Assembly: GCA_964600615.1 (NCBI GenBank)
Contig: CAZRJK010000013.1
Coordinates: 1 to 33,790, forward strand
From: RUG11198 sp964600615
Lineage (GTDB): Bacteria > Bacillota_I > Bacilli_A > RF39 > UBA660
Length of the DNA stretch: 33,790 nt
Direction of reading: 5' to 3'
Positions 1-7,819 of the stretch are shown here, one piece after another (position 1 is the first letter of the stretch; each line of letters opens with the position of its first letter). Below the pieces are notes generated by a model. The model saw only the letters and a list, made by a program, of their open reading frames with translations, searched no databases and had not been told where the DNA came from. A program made the translations under genes and the position numbers.

Positions 1-452
1 TTATTGATAGTTTATATTCTCCAATTGAAAGAATTAATTATGAAGTTGAATCTGCTCGTGTTGGACAAGATAATAACTATGATAAATTAATATTAGAAGT
101 ATGGACTAATGGAGCTATTACTCCTGAAGAGTCTGTAGCTTTAGCTAGTAGAATATTAATTGAACATTTTGAAATATTAGCAGATTTGAATGAAATAGCA
201 GATGAGACTGGTCTTATGTCTTCTAAAGCAGAAGATCCTAATCAAAAAGCTTTAGATACTTCTATTGATGATTTAGATTTATCTGTAAGAGCTTATAATT
301 GCTTAAAGAGAGCTGGTATTTTAACTCTTAGAGATTTAACTGATAAATCTGAAAATGAAATGATGAAGATTCGTAACTTAGGTAAGAAATCATTAAAAGA
401 AGTTATTGATAAAGTTAGAAGTATGGGTCTTGAATTTAGAGATGACGACTAA
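1..452 (+). CDS. rpoA: RNA polymerase alpha subunit, C-terminal part (5' end outside window)
   Basis: The frame is open from the first bases of the window (codons from position 3) to TAA at 450-452, so this is the 3' part of a longer gene and not a short ORF beginning at 186. The first residues (IDSLYSPIERINYEVESARV) match the end of the alpha N-terminal assembly domain. After an acidic linker comes the alpha C-terminal domain, with the helix-hairpin-helix signature around SVRAYNCLKRAGI and MMKIRNLGKKSLKEV, which contacts UP-element DNA and activators. rplQ follows after 14 bases, the usual rpoA-rplQ order at the end of the ribosomal-protein operon. Identification is secure; only the 5' end is missing. 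Confidence 0.97.
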   Translation, partial: IDSLYSPIERINYEVESARVGQDNNYDKLILEVWTNGAITPEESVALASRILIEHFEILADLNEIADETGLMSSKAEDPNQKALDTSIDDLDLSVRAYNCLKRAGILTLRDLTDKSENEMMKIRNLGKKSLKEVIDKVRSMGLEFRDDD

Positions 453-466
453 GAAAGGATGATATT

Positions 467-811
467 ATGGCTTATAGAAAATTAGGAAGAGATAATAAAC
501 ATAGAAGAAGTATGTTAGCTACTTTAACTAAGCAACTTATTATGAATGAAAGAATTACTACTACTGAGACTAGAGCTAAAGAAGTAAGAAGAAGTTTTGA
601 TAAGATGATTAGTTATGGTAAGAAAAACACTTTAATATCTAGAAGATGTGCTTTAGCTTTTTTACATAATGATGAAGCTTGTGTAAATAAAGTTTTTGGT
701 GAACTTACTACTCGTTTTGAAAATAGAAATGGTGGATATACAAGAATTATTAAGACTACTGAAAGACGTGGAGATAATTCTTTAATGGTTATTTTAGAAT
801 TAGTAAAATAA
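467..811 (+). CDS. rplQ: 50S ribosomal protein L17
   Basis: This 114-residue protein has the L17 pattern: MAYRKLGRDNKHRRSMLATL at the N-terminus, the ITTTETRAKEVRR segment, and a C-terminal NGGYTRI.KTTERRGDN motif. Its length is normal for bacterial L17. L17 binds 23S rRNA near the exit of the peptide tunnel. It starts at ATG behind AAAGGATGATATT and lies 14 bases after rpoA. An intrinsic terminator directly downstream ends the operon. Confidence 0.98.
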   Translation: MAYRKLGRDNKHRRSMLATLTKQLIMNERITTTETRAKEVRRSFDKMISYGKKNTLISRRCALAFLHNDEACVNKVFGELTTRFENRNGGYTRIIKTTERRGDNSLMVILELVK

Positions 812-835
812 GATATCTTTAGATATCTTTTTTTA
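810..835 (+). terminator. Intrinsic terminator after rplQ
   Basis: AAGATATC (810-817) pairs with GATATCTT (822-829) around a 4-base loop and runs into a T tract. It overlaps the rplQ stop codon and closes the ribosomal-protein operon. Confidence 0.85.
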
Positions 836-863
836 TTTGGTACTTTATATTTGTAATTATACG

Positions 864-872
864 TGATATAAT
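864..872 (+). promoter_or_regulatory. Extended -10 promoter for the 899 gene
   Basis: TGATATAAT is a perfect extended -10 (TGN-TATAAT). No good -35 box is visible at 17 bases (TTTATA at best). It sits 27 bases before the start codon and just after the rplQ terminator, so the next gene is a new transcription unit. Confidence 0.55.
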
Positions 873-898
873 GTTATAGAGTAGGTGATTATGATATT

Positions 899-1660
899 AT
901 GCAAAAAATAAAGATTAAATATATTATTGTTTTTTTGCTATTTATTTTCCTTTCTTCTATAATTTTTTATTTTTGTCGTGATAATTCTTTTATTTGTATT
1001 ATTACTGGTAAATGTAATAATAATGATAATGAGTATGTTTATATTACTGAAAATGATTTTCAATCTATTATTCAAGATGAATTATTTATTTTATTGAGAT
1101 TAAATAACGAGAATAAAAAATATAGTTCTTTAACTGATATTACTACTTATGATATTTTGTCTTTGATATTTAGTAGAATAGAATCAGATGTTAAAGAAGT
1201 ACCTGTTAGTGATGTTGAAAAAATACATAATGATGCTATTTGTTTAACACAACTTAATTTATTAAAGCATCAAAATTATAATAATTATAAATATGATGAT
1301 ACTAAAAAGGTTTATATTAAAGATGCTAATGTTGTTTCTAGTATTAATGATGTTTATGCAAAAGTTGCTGCTATGAGATTTTCTAATTTTAAGAAAGTAA
1401 ATGATAATTATATGCTAGATGTTAATTATTTGTTTGTAAATAGTTCTTCGGTTTATGATAAAGGTGATAATCTTTATGGTAGTATTGAGGATTTAAGTGA
1501 TGTTTCTAAGAGTATTGTTTCTGTGAAAGAAGCTGGTAATCCGGAAAAATATTTGAAAGATAATTATAGTGTTATTAGGGAAGATTTGGATACTTATCAT
1601 TTTACTTTTAATGTTTTGGAAAATGGTAGAACTTTTTTAACTGATTTTAGTGTAGATTAA
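899..1660 (+). CDS. Membrane-anchored extracytoplasmic protein of unknown function
   Basis: This 253-residue protein is not recognised. Residues about 5-26 form one hydrophobic helix after a Lys-rich start, so the rest should lie outside the membrane. The extracellular part is rich in Asp, Asn, Tyr and Ser and has no Cys pair or catalytic motif I can name. Four Cys lie near or in the anchor (FCRD, FICI, GKCN). The start at 899 has AGGTG 11 bases upstream, a long spacing. An ATG at 891 is better spaced but opens only a 6-codon ORF ending inside the gene, so 899 is kept. It has its own extended -10 promoter. The next gene begins 64 bases later with a possible promoter of its own. Confidence 0.7.
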   Translation: MQKIKIKYIIVFLLFIFLSSIIFYFCRDNSFICIITGKCNNNDNEYVYITENDFQSIIQDELFILLRLNNENKKYSSLTDITTYDILSLIFSRIESDVKEVPVSDVEKIHNDAICLTQLNLLKHQNYNNYKYDDTKKVYIKDANVVSSINDVYAKVAAMRFSNFKKVNDNYMLDVNYLFVNSSSVYDKGDNLYGSIEDLSDVSKSIVSVKEAGNPEKYLKDNYSVIREDLDTYHFTFNVLENGRTFLTDFSVD

Positions 1661-1687
1661 AAAAATATTTTATTTTATGTTAAAATA

Positions 1688-1696
1688 TGTTATTAT
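1688..1696 (+). promoter_or_regulatory. Possible extended -10 promoter for the 1725 gene
   Basis: TGTTATTAT fits TGN plus a -10 box and lies 28 bases before the ATG. The -35 (TTTTAT, 1668-1673) is weak. No clear terminator separates this gene from the upstream one, so read-through is also possible. Confidence 0.35.
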
Positions 1697-1724
1697 ATAA
1701 ATAGTAAGAATATGAGGTGTTATT

Positions 1725-2588
1725 ATGGGCAGTAGAGTAGATAGTAATTCTTCTTTACAATCTAGAATTAGTCGTAATGCTAGATTGTATGAAGAAGTTT
1801 ATGATAGTCATGGCGATTTAGAAAATTTACCTTTAGCTGATAATACTAAAGATATTGATATTAATAAGTTAAAGGAATTAATATCTGATATGAATGATAA
1901 GAAAACGGATAATGATATTTCGTTAAAATATGATGATTCTTTTTGGGAGAACAAGAAGAGAAATATAGATGATGAAAAAATTCATGATATTAATAAATTA
2001 TTGGAAAAGGCTAGATATGAAAATGTAAAATTGAAGGATTCAGATAATGATTTGTTGAAAAGCACAAGAAATATTTTATCTAAATTAGATGTTGATGATA
2101 TACACGATATAGAAGAAAATAATAATTATTCTAGTTATGAAGATGAAGAAGTAGTTCATGATAAGTTAGAGATGACTAGGGAATTAAAATATCGCGATAA
2201 ACAAAAGGAAGCTGATTCTTTAATAGATAATGTTATGCCTGATAATGATTTGGCGATGGATTTGTTTTTTGATTTAAAACCTACTGGAGATACTATTGTT
2301 ACTGACCCTATAAAGAATACTAATACTATTTCTACTAAGGAAATCGATACTAGGGAACTTTCTGATACTAGTGATATTGATATTATTAAGAAAGATGTTT
2401 CAGGTATTGATAGGGATTTCTTTACAAGTTCATACGAATTTTCTGATAAAGATTTTTCTGATGATGAAGATTTGTTTGATGATAATAGAGGTAGTGGAAT
2501 ATTTAAAATAATACTTCTTATTATTGGAGTTATTTTGTTAGTTGGGGTTATTGTTTATTTTGTTATTAATTTTGGTATTGGAGCTTAA
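1725..2588 (+). CDS. Acidic protein with one C-terminal membrane anchor, function unknown
   Basis: This 287-residue protein has no N-terminal signal. About 260 residues are highly charged and Asp/Glu/Lys rich (many DD, DI and ND pairs), probably largely disordered or helical. They are followed by one strong hydrophobic helix at about 262-285 (IILLIIGVILLVGVIVYFVI) and almost nothing after it. That is the layout of a tail-anchored protein with its bulk in the cytoplasm. It begins at ATG behind GAGGTG with 5-base spacing and ends at a strong hairpin terminator. The neighbouring wall-related genes suggest an envelope or division role, but that is only context. No family is recognised. Confidence 0.7.
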   Translation: MGSRVDSNSSLQSRISRNARLYEEVYDSHGDLENLPLADNTKDIDINKLKELISDMNDKKTDNDISLKYDDSFWENKKRNIDDEKIHDINKLLEKARYENVKLKDSDNDLLKSTRNILSKLDVDDIHDIEENNNYSSYEDEEVVHDKLEMTRELKYRDKQKEADSLIDNVMPDNDLAMDLFFDLKPTGDTIVTDPIKNTNTISTKEIDTRELSDTSDIDIIKKDVSGIDRDFFTSSYEFSDKDFSDDEDLFDDNRGSGIFKIILLIIGVILLVGVIVYFVINFGIGA

Positions 2589-2589
2589 T

Positions 2590-2625
2590 AAAAATTTAAA
2601 GATTACTTTAAATTTTTATTTTTAA
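2590..2625 (+). terminator. Intrinsic terminator after the 1725 gene
   Basis: AAAAATTTAAAG (2590-2601) pairs perfectly with CTTTAAATTTTT (2606-2617) around the loop ATTA and runs into T-rich sequence. Confidence 0.8.
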
Positions 2626-2637
2626 TTTTAATTTTTG

Positions 2638-2646
2638 TGTTATACT
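2638..2646 (+). promoter_or_regulatory. Extended -10 promoter for the 2665 gene
   Basis: TGTTATACT is an extended -10 (TGN-TATACT) 18 bases before the ATG at 2665. An in-frame TTG at 2635 lies at its upstream edge, so translation from that TTG is implausible. Confidence 0.55.
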
Positions 2647-2664
2647 AGTTATGGTGGTAGTAGT

Positions 2665-4416
2665 ATGAGAGGAAAAAAGAATAAAAGAAAGAGAAAATTA
2701 AAAAAGAGTGTTAAAATTTTTCTGTTTTTATTTTTAGTAGCATTAATTGTTACTTTTTGCGTATATTATTGTATGAATAAAAAGAATATTTTAATTGTTC
2801 CTAAAACTGTTAAAGTTTATATTGCTAATGATAATCTTACAGTGGCTACTAAGATAAAAGATGAAGAAGATAATTTTATTGATGGAGAAGAACTTGTTAG
2901 GGGGACTGAAGTTCTTACTAAAAATAAGATTGTTACAATTGATGAGGTTAAATATAATGAAATAACTTATAATGATAAAACTTATTATGTTAATGCTTTA
3001 AATATTTCTTCTGATAAAAGAGGTATAGTTAAAGAAGAGAAGATGTATGTTAAGATTCCTTCTACGGGAATTAATGAACTTGATGATATTAAAATTGTTT
3101 TTTATACTTTAAAGGGTGATGAATTAGAAATATTAGATTATGATTCTTTAGATGATAAGGGTAATGTTTCTAGATATAAAGTCAAGTATAAGGATACTGA
3201 AGGATACGTTGATGGTAAATATTTATCATTTACTTTAGATGATGCTAAATTAAATTTTAATCAGGAAATGTATGATAATATTTATTCTAAAGTTAATGAT
3301 AATTATGGTGGGGGTATTGCTAAAGATTTAAATTTATATCCTCATGAGAAAGTTAATTTTGAAGATAATGTTATGCCTAAGTCTGTATATTCATTATATT
3401 TAAATTGTGGCAGTGAGGTTATTAAGAATATAGATACTTATATTGAGTTTGCTAAGACTACTAAGATTAATACTTTTGTTGTAGATATTAAAGATAATGA
3501 AACTCCTGCTTATCCTGCTGATACTTTTAAAAATCTTAGTCCTTCTAATTATGCTAAGGCTATTAATAGTTATGAAGATTATAAAGCTGCTATTGATAAA
3601 TTAAAGAATGCTGGCTTTTATGTTGTTGGAAGAATTACTACTTTTAAGGATAGTTTATATATTAATGATCATCCGGAATCTGCTATTTTAAATACTAATA
3701 CAGGGAAGCCATATTATCATAATGGTTCTTATTGGCCTAGTGCTTATAATAGGGATGTATGGTATTATACTCTTTCTTTAGCTAAGGAATCAGTAGAAAA
3801 ATTTGGATTTAATGAAATTAATTTTGACTATGTTAGATTTCCTGATAGGATGCAGAGTGTTAGTGGAATAGTTGATTTAAAGAATACTTATAATGAATCT
3901 AAAATTCAGGCTATAGAGAGATTTGTTAGATATGTTTCTGATGAATTACATAGAATGCATGTATATGTTTCTATTGATGTGTTTGGAGAATCTTCTAATG
4001 GTACTTATACTACTGCTTATGGTCAATATTGGCCTGCTATTAGTAATGAAGCTGATGTTATTAGTGGTATGCCATATCCTGATCATTTTGCTAATTATTC
4101 TTATGGTATTGCTAGTCCATGGAATAAGCCATATCAATTACTAAATGCTTGGGGGAGAGCTGTTATGGATAGGCAGAAGGAAACTATGTCTCCTGCTAAG
4201 GTTCGTACTTGGATACAGGCTTATGATGTTATGAGTCATGTGGATGCTAATGGTATTAATTATAATGCTTCTGAAGTACAAGCTGAAATTAAGGGGTTAT
4301 TTGATGCTGGAATTAAGGATGGTTATATTACTTGGTTAGCTAATTCTAATATTTGGAAATATAAAGCACAAAAAGGGGCATTTGATGTAGATTACTGGGA
4401 GGAATATAATGGTTAA
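2665..4416 (+). CDS. Membrane-anchored putative glycoside hydrolase (PF13200/DUF4015 type) with SH3-like N-terminal region
   Basis: A very basic N-terminus (MRGKKNKRKRKLKK) leads into one membrane helix (about 15-36), giving a type II anchored extracellular protein. Residues about 45-190 look like two beta-rich SH3-like repeats (for example KTVKVYIANDNLTV, and later YKVKYKDTEGYVDGKYL), as in wall-binding proteins. From about residue 239 to the end lies a TIM-barrel of the PF13200 putative glycosidase family. Landmarks are FVVDIKDN, YVVGRITTFKD, the EINFDYVRFP strand (about 385-394, holding candidate catalytic acids) and VYVSIDVFGE. I infer a wall or surface polysaccharide substrate; none is shown. 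The start is ATG 2665 behind GGTGGTAG, because the in-frame TTG at 2635 touches the promoter. The stop overlaps yutD by 8 bases. Confidence 0.85.
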   Translation: MRGKKNKRKRKLKKSVKIFLFLFLVALIVTFCVYYCMNKKNILIVPKTVKVYIANDNLTVATKIKDEEDNFIDGEELVRGTEVLTKNKIVTIDEVKYNEITYNDKTYYVNALNISSDKRGIVKEEKMYVKIPSTGINELDDIKIVFYTLKGDELEILDYDSLDDKGNVSRYKVKYKDTEGYVDGKYLSFTLDDAKLNFNQEMYDNIYSKVNDNYGGGIAKDLNLYPHEKVNFEDNVMPKSVYSLYLNCGSEVIKNIDTYIEFAKTTKINTFVVDIKDNETPAYPADTFKNLSPSNYAKAINSYEDYKAAIDKLKNAGFYVVGRITTFKDSLYINDHPESAILNTNTGKPYYHNGSYWPSAYNRDVWYYTLSLAKESVEKFGFNEINFDYVRFPDRMQSVSGIVDLKNTYNESKIQAIERFVRYVSDELHRMHVYVSIDVFGESSNGTYTTAYGQYWPAISNEADVISGMPYPDHFANYSYGIASPWNKPYQLLNAWGRAVMDRQKETMSPAKVRTWIQAYDVMSHVDANGINYNASEVQAEIKGLFDAGIKDGYITWLANSNIWKYKAQKGAFDVDYWEEYNG

Positions 4417-4696
4417 GAATATTGAAGTTAATAATAATACATATGAACTTATAAAAAATTATCGTGATGCTTTTAATGAAGAAGAGTTTTTATCTCATTT
4501 TACCGATTATTTTTATGATTATGATTATGTAGTAGGAGATATAGCGTATGGGAAATTAAGATTAAAAGGTTTTTATGATAGTAAGAATAAAAAGGCTAAG
4601 AAAATAAATGATTATAAAAATGTAGATAAATATTTAAAAGAAATGTGTGCTAATGAATGTAAGCATTTTATAGTGCAGAAGATAAAAAAAAGTTAG
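4409..4696 (+). CDS. yutD: YutD-family protein
   Basis: This 95-residue protein matches the Bacillus YutD family (DUF1027) across its length: NTYELIKNYRDAFNEEEF, then DYVVGDIAYGKLRLKGFYD, then a C-terminal KYLKEMC.NECKHFIVQKI. The DYxxGDxxYGxLRLKGF core is the family hallmark. The function is not established; it is a small soluble protein conserved in Bacilli. The start overlaps the end of the upstream hydrolase gene by 8 bases (GGAGG lies in its last codons), so the two are translationally coupled. A hairpin terminator follows at once. Confidence 0.9.
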   Translation: MVKNIEVNNNTYELIKNYRDAFNEEEFLSHFTDYFYDYDYVVGDIAYGKLRLKGFYDSKNKKAKKINDYKNVDKYLKEMCANECKHFIVQKIKKS

Positions 4697-4715
4697 ATTT
4701 TCTAACTTTTTTTAA
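4685..4715 (+). terminator. Intrinsic terminator after yutD
   Basis: AAAAAAAGTTAGA (4685-4697) pairs with TCTAACTTTTTTT (4701-4713). The stop codon lies in the stem. Confidence 0.85.
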
Positions 4716-4775
4716 ATATATAATATTAATAAAAGTTATATATTTGCTTTTTTTGTTTACTATTTGGAAAGTTGC

Positions 4776-4805
4776 TTGACTAGTATTTAATTATTACTAT
4801 ATACT
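4776..4805 (+). promoter_or_regulatory. Sigma-A type promoter for the glycan cassette
   Basis: TTGACT (4776-4781), 18-base spacer, TATACT (4800-4805). The TTG at 4805 overlaps the -10 box, so the first gene starts at ATG 4826. This looks like the only promoter of the four-gene unit to 9662. Confidence 0.75.
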
Positions 4806-4825
4806 TGTTTATAGGAGTAGTTAAT

Positions 4826-6511
4826 ATGCAGATAAGGAAAGATAGTAAATGGATTATATTAATTTTTTTGGTAACTTTAGTATTATTATATAAATTATTT
4901 TATAATGTTAGATTATATGGACATGATACTATTTTTCATACCGGTAGTATTATTTATTTGGCTAAAACTATTTCTATAAATAATGTTTTTGGTGATAGTA
5001 TTATTAGCAATAATGTATTTAAATTTGGGTATGGGACATGGCTCTTTTATCCTAAGTTACCTCATTTGCTTGCTGCATATTTTTATCTTATTACCAATAA
5101 TGTTTATTTAAGTATGAATATTATTTATTTTGTTGTTACATTTTTATCTGGTGTTTCTATGTTTTATTTGGCTAAAAAAATGTTTAATAATAAAAAGGTA
5201 GCTTTTTTAGCTACAGTTATATATTTATCTTATTCTTATCATATATGTGATATATATATTAGAGATGCTTTAGCGGAAAATTTTATGTTTTTGGTAATTC
5301 CTCTTGTTTTTTGGGGGTTATTTGAACTTAAGGATAATAATTATAAAAAGTTTTATGTGTTGTTTATTTTTGGCTATTTAATAGGTATGTATAGTCATTT
5401 AATTAGTATGGTGTTTTGTACTATTTTTGTTTTTCTTTTTTTATTACATTATAAAGAATACTTTTTTAAGCTAAAGAAGATTAAAGCTTTAATTGTTAGT
5501 GGTGTTATTGTTACTTGTTTAACTTTGCCTTTTTTAACTACTGTTATTGAACATAGGCTATTGGGAGATTATACTGTGTTTTCTACTAATTTTTCTAGTA
5601 AGTTTAAGACTATTTATAATTATTTATCTTTTGATAAGTATTTTATTGCTTCAAAAGATGCTATACCGACTAATATATTGGTTTATATAGATTCTGTTGT
5701 TTTATTGTTAATTCTTTTAACTACTTTTAAGTTTTTTATAAATTATTATAGGAAAAAATATGTTATGGAGAGAAAATTATTGTTTTTTTCTTTTCTTATA
5801 TGTGTAGCTTTTGTTAATTCTGGTTGGTTGTGGGATCATTTACCTAAGGCTTTTTCTACAATACAATTTCCATGGCGAATTATGACTTTTTTTAGTGCTA
5901 CTATTTCCTTATATTCTTCTTTGTTTTTTGTTCATGGTTTTAGATTTATTAATAAGTATATAATTAATTCTTTTTATGTAGTTATAATTATTTTTATAAT
6001 TTGTGCAGGGGTAAATAGTATTTATTATTATGGATCTGAAGAATATTCTTATAATTATATTATTACTTCAAAAGGGTTTATGGGTTGGCAGAGAGAGTAT
6101 TTGCCTTATGTTACTAATTATAAATTGTATTTATATGATCATTTTTATTTAGATTTTGGTGATGTTCTTGAATATAAGGTTAGTATTATGAATGGTACTG
6201 GTTCCGTTAAAATTATTAAAGATAATTTCCCAACTATGAAATTTAAGGTTAATAATATTAGTGACAATGTTGATGTTATTTTACCTAGAATTTATTATTT
6301 AGGATATAAGTTATATGATGAGAAGAATAATGAATATTTGTTAAATCAATCTGATAATGGGTTGATTAAAGTTAATTTAAAGGATAATGGTATATATACG
6401 TTAAAATATTGTGGAACTCTTTATGAGAAAATAGCTAAATTTATTAGTTTAGCAACTATTATATTTATATTTTGCTATGGAGGTAGTTATTTATGGAAAA
6501 AGAAAAGGTAG
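4826..6511 (+). CDS. Polytopic membrane protein, YfhO/6-pyruvoyl-tetrahydropterin synthase-related (GT-C-like)
   Basis: This 561-residue protein has about 11-13 hydrophobic helices and a C-terminal extracytoplasmic region (about 415-535) before a last helix. The first external loop has YGHDTIFHTGSIIYLAKTI with a conserved Asp. A later segment reads FYPKLPHLLAAYF. Both fit the PF10131-type and YfhO-like membrane proteins related to GT-C glycosyltransferases, which use polyprenyl-phosphate sugars. The donor and acceptor cannot be read from sequence. The start is ATG 4826 behind AGGAG; the upstream TTG lies in the -10 box. The gene overlaps the downstream GT2 gene by 19 bases, so the two products probably act together: GT2 would charge the lipid carrier and this protein transfer the sugar outside. 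Confidence 0.75.
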   Translation: MQIRKDSKWIILIFLVTLVLLYKLFYNVRLYGHDTIFHTGSIIYLAKTISINNVFGDSIISNNVFKFGYGTWLFYPKLPHLLAAYFYLITNNVYLSMNIIYFVVTFLSGVSMFYLAKKMFNNKKVAFLATVIYLSYSYHICDIYIRDALAENFMFLVIPLVFWGLFELKDNNYKKFYVLFIFGYLIGMYSHLISMVFCTIFVFLFLLHYKEYFFKLKKIKALIVSGVIVTCLTLPFLTTVIEHRLLGDYTVFSTNFSSKFKTIYNYLSFDKYFIASKDAIPTNILVYIDSVVLLLILLTTFKFFINYYRKKYVMERKLLFFSFLICVAFVNSGWLWDHLPKAFSTIQFPWRIMTFFSATISLYSSLFFVHGFRFINKYIINSFYVVIIIFIICAGVNSIYYYGSEEYSYNYIITSKGFMGWQREYLPYVTNYKLYLYDHFYLDFGDVLEYKVSIMNGTGSVKIIKDNFPTMKFKVNNISDNVDVILPRIYYLGYKLYDEKNNEYLLNQSDNGLIKVNLKDNGIYTLKYCGTLYEKIAKFISLATIIFIFCYGGSYLWKKKR

Positions 6512-7359
6512 TAGTTTTAATTCCCTGCTATAATGAAGAAACTTCTATTGTTAAGGTTATAAGGGATTTTAATAAAGTTTTACCTTATGCTACTATATAT
6601 GTTTATGATAATAATTCTACGGATAATTCTTATAATCTAGCTAGTAAAGAAAAATGTGTAGTTAGAAAATGTTTAAAACAAGGTAAGGGGAATGTAGTTA
6701 AACAGATGTTTGATGAAGTTGAAGCAACATGCTATTTAATTGTTGATGGTGATGATACTTATCCAGCTAAAGATGCTAAGAAAATGTGTAATTTGGTTTT
6801 AAAATCTGGTTATGATATGGTAGTTGGTGATAGGTTATCTACAACATATTTTAAGGAGAATAAGAAATTTTTACATAGTTTTGGTAATGTGTTTGTGCGC
6901 TTTTTAATAAAAATATTTTTTAATTATAGTGCTTTTGATGTTTTATCTGGCTATAGAGTTTTTAGTAGAAAGTTTGTAAAAAACACGGCAATTCTTTCTC
7001 GTAATTTTGAAGTTGAAACGGAATTAACGATTAATGCTATTGTGAATAATGATAATATCTGTTTTGTTCCTATTAAATATAGGGATAGGAAAGAGGGAAG
7101 TGTAAGTAAGATAAAAGTATTTAAGGATGGAATAGCTATTTTAAGTACTGTTTTAAGATTATTTGTTTTTAATTATCCTAAGAGTTTTTATACTTTCTTT
7201 TCATTAATTTTTGTTATTATATCTTTAGTTTTGTATTTATTTAGTATTAATTTTTATCTTTATACTTTTATTTTAGCTTTGATTTTATATTTTATAGGAA
7301 TTATTTTGAATTATATATTAATTAATTATAGAAAGATAATTCAAATTGTTAAAAGGTGA
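6493..7359 (+). CDS. Family 2 glycosyltransferase with C-terminal membrane helices (polyprenyl-phosphate sugar synthase-like)
   Basis: This 288-residue protein has a GT-A domain at about 5-225. The nucleotide-binding start is VVVLIPCYNEE, and the metal-binding DxD is in VDGDDTY (residues 85-88). The acceptor-side signatures are FDVLSGYRVFSR and FEVETELTINA. Two or three membrane helices follow (about 228-280). This is the DPM1/GtrB-type layout, which normally moves a sugar from a nucleotide donor to undecaprenyl phosphate on the inner membrane face. It begins inside the end of the upstream gene, with GGAGG at 6481-6485. It stops at TGA (7357-7359), the only TGA stop among the recognised genes here, which argues against TGA being read as Trp. 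Confidence 0.85.
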   Translation: MEKEKVVVLIPCYNEETSIVKVIRDFNKVLPYATIYVYDNNSTDNSYNLASKEKCVVRKCLKQGKGNVVKQMFDEVEATCYLIVDGDDTYPAKDAKKMCNLVLKSGYDMVVGDRLSTTYFKENKKFLHSFGNVFVRFLIKIFFNYSAFDVLSGYRVFSRKFVKNTAILSRNFEVETELTINAIVNNDNICFVPIKYRDRKEGSVSKIKVFKDGIAILSTVLRLFVFNYPKSFYTFFSLIFVIISLVLYLFSINFYLYTFILALILYFIGIILNYILINYRKIIQIVKR

Positions 7360-7363
7360 TGTT

Positions 7364-7819
7364 ATGTTTAAGAAAAATAGTATTTATAGAATTTTTATAG
7401 TTTTGATTTTTACTTTTATTAGTTTACATATATTTGTTTTGGATTTAAAAATTTCTAATATTTCTTTGCAAGAAAATATTAATCCTTTTTATCGATTCTT
7501 TTTTGAATTTAATGATTCAATAATGAAGTTTGATGTTATTTGGGTTATTTTTGGTATTTTTATTTTTGATTATTATTATAATAACTATTTTCTTTATAGT
7601 TATAAAACTAAATATAAATTATTAGCTTTTGCTATAGCATCAATTTTGTCTTTGTTTATTATTATGGGAATTAGTTTAAATAGTTATAATGATTTGAGAA
7701 TACTATATTCTTCTCCTGCTCAAATATATAAGTCTATAATATTTTTCTTTGGTTATTTTATTTTCTTTTATATTACTATTATTCGTTTGTTTAAGAAGGG
7801 TTTGAATTATGATAAATAG
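7364..7819 (+). CDS. Small four-helix membrane protein, function unknown
   Basis: This 151-residue protein has four predicted membrane helices (about 8-28, 50-68, 80-104 and 118-142). I recognise no family. The N-terminal region resembles the start of the next protein (LHIFVLDLKI here, LHVIIIDINYI there), so the two may share an N-terminal helix bundle. The start is ATG 7364 behind AAAGGTGAT; an in-frame TTG at 7346 lies inside the upstream gene. It overlaps the following gene by 11 bases. Its place between a GT2 and a GT-C-like gene suggests an accessory membrane subunit, possibly a flippase-like partner, but nothing in the sequence proves this. Confidence 0.65.
   Translation: MFKKNSIYRIFIVLIFTFISLHIFVLDLKISNISLQENINPFYRFFFEFNDSIMKFDVIWVIFGIFIFDYYYNNYFLYSYKTKYKLLAFAIASILSLFIIMGISLNSYNDLRILYSSPAQIYKSIIFFFGYFIFFYITIIRLFKKGLNYDK

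Noticed and set aside
3923..4144. Open frames on both strands within the PF13200 hydrolase gene (3923-4144 plus, 3946-4137 minus)
   Set aside because: They lie wholly inside a well-supported gene, have no ribosome binding sites and give low-complexity Ile/Leu/Met-rich translations typical of shadow frames.
2635..4416. TTG starts at 2635, 4805, 24989 and 30205
   Set aside because: Each lies in or beside a promoter element, terminator or ribosome binding site; a downstream in-frame ATG with a proper ribosome binding site explains the gene better.
7357..7359. Mycoplasma-type code with TGA as Trp
   Set aside because: All Trp codons in recognised proteins are TGG, and the TGA ends the GT2 gene 4 bases before the next gene's start.
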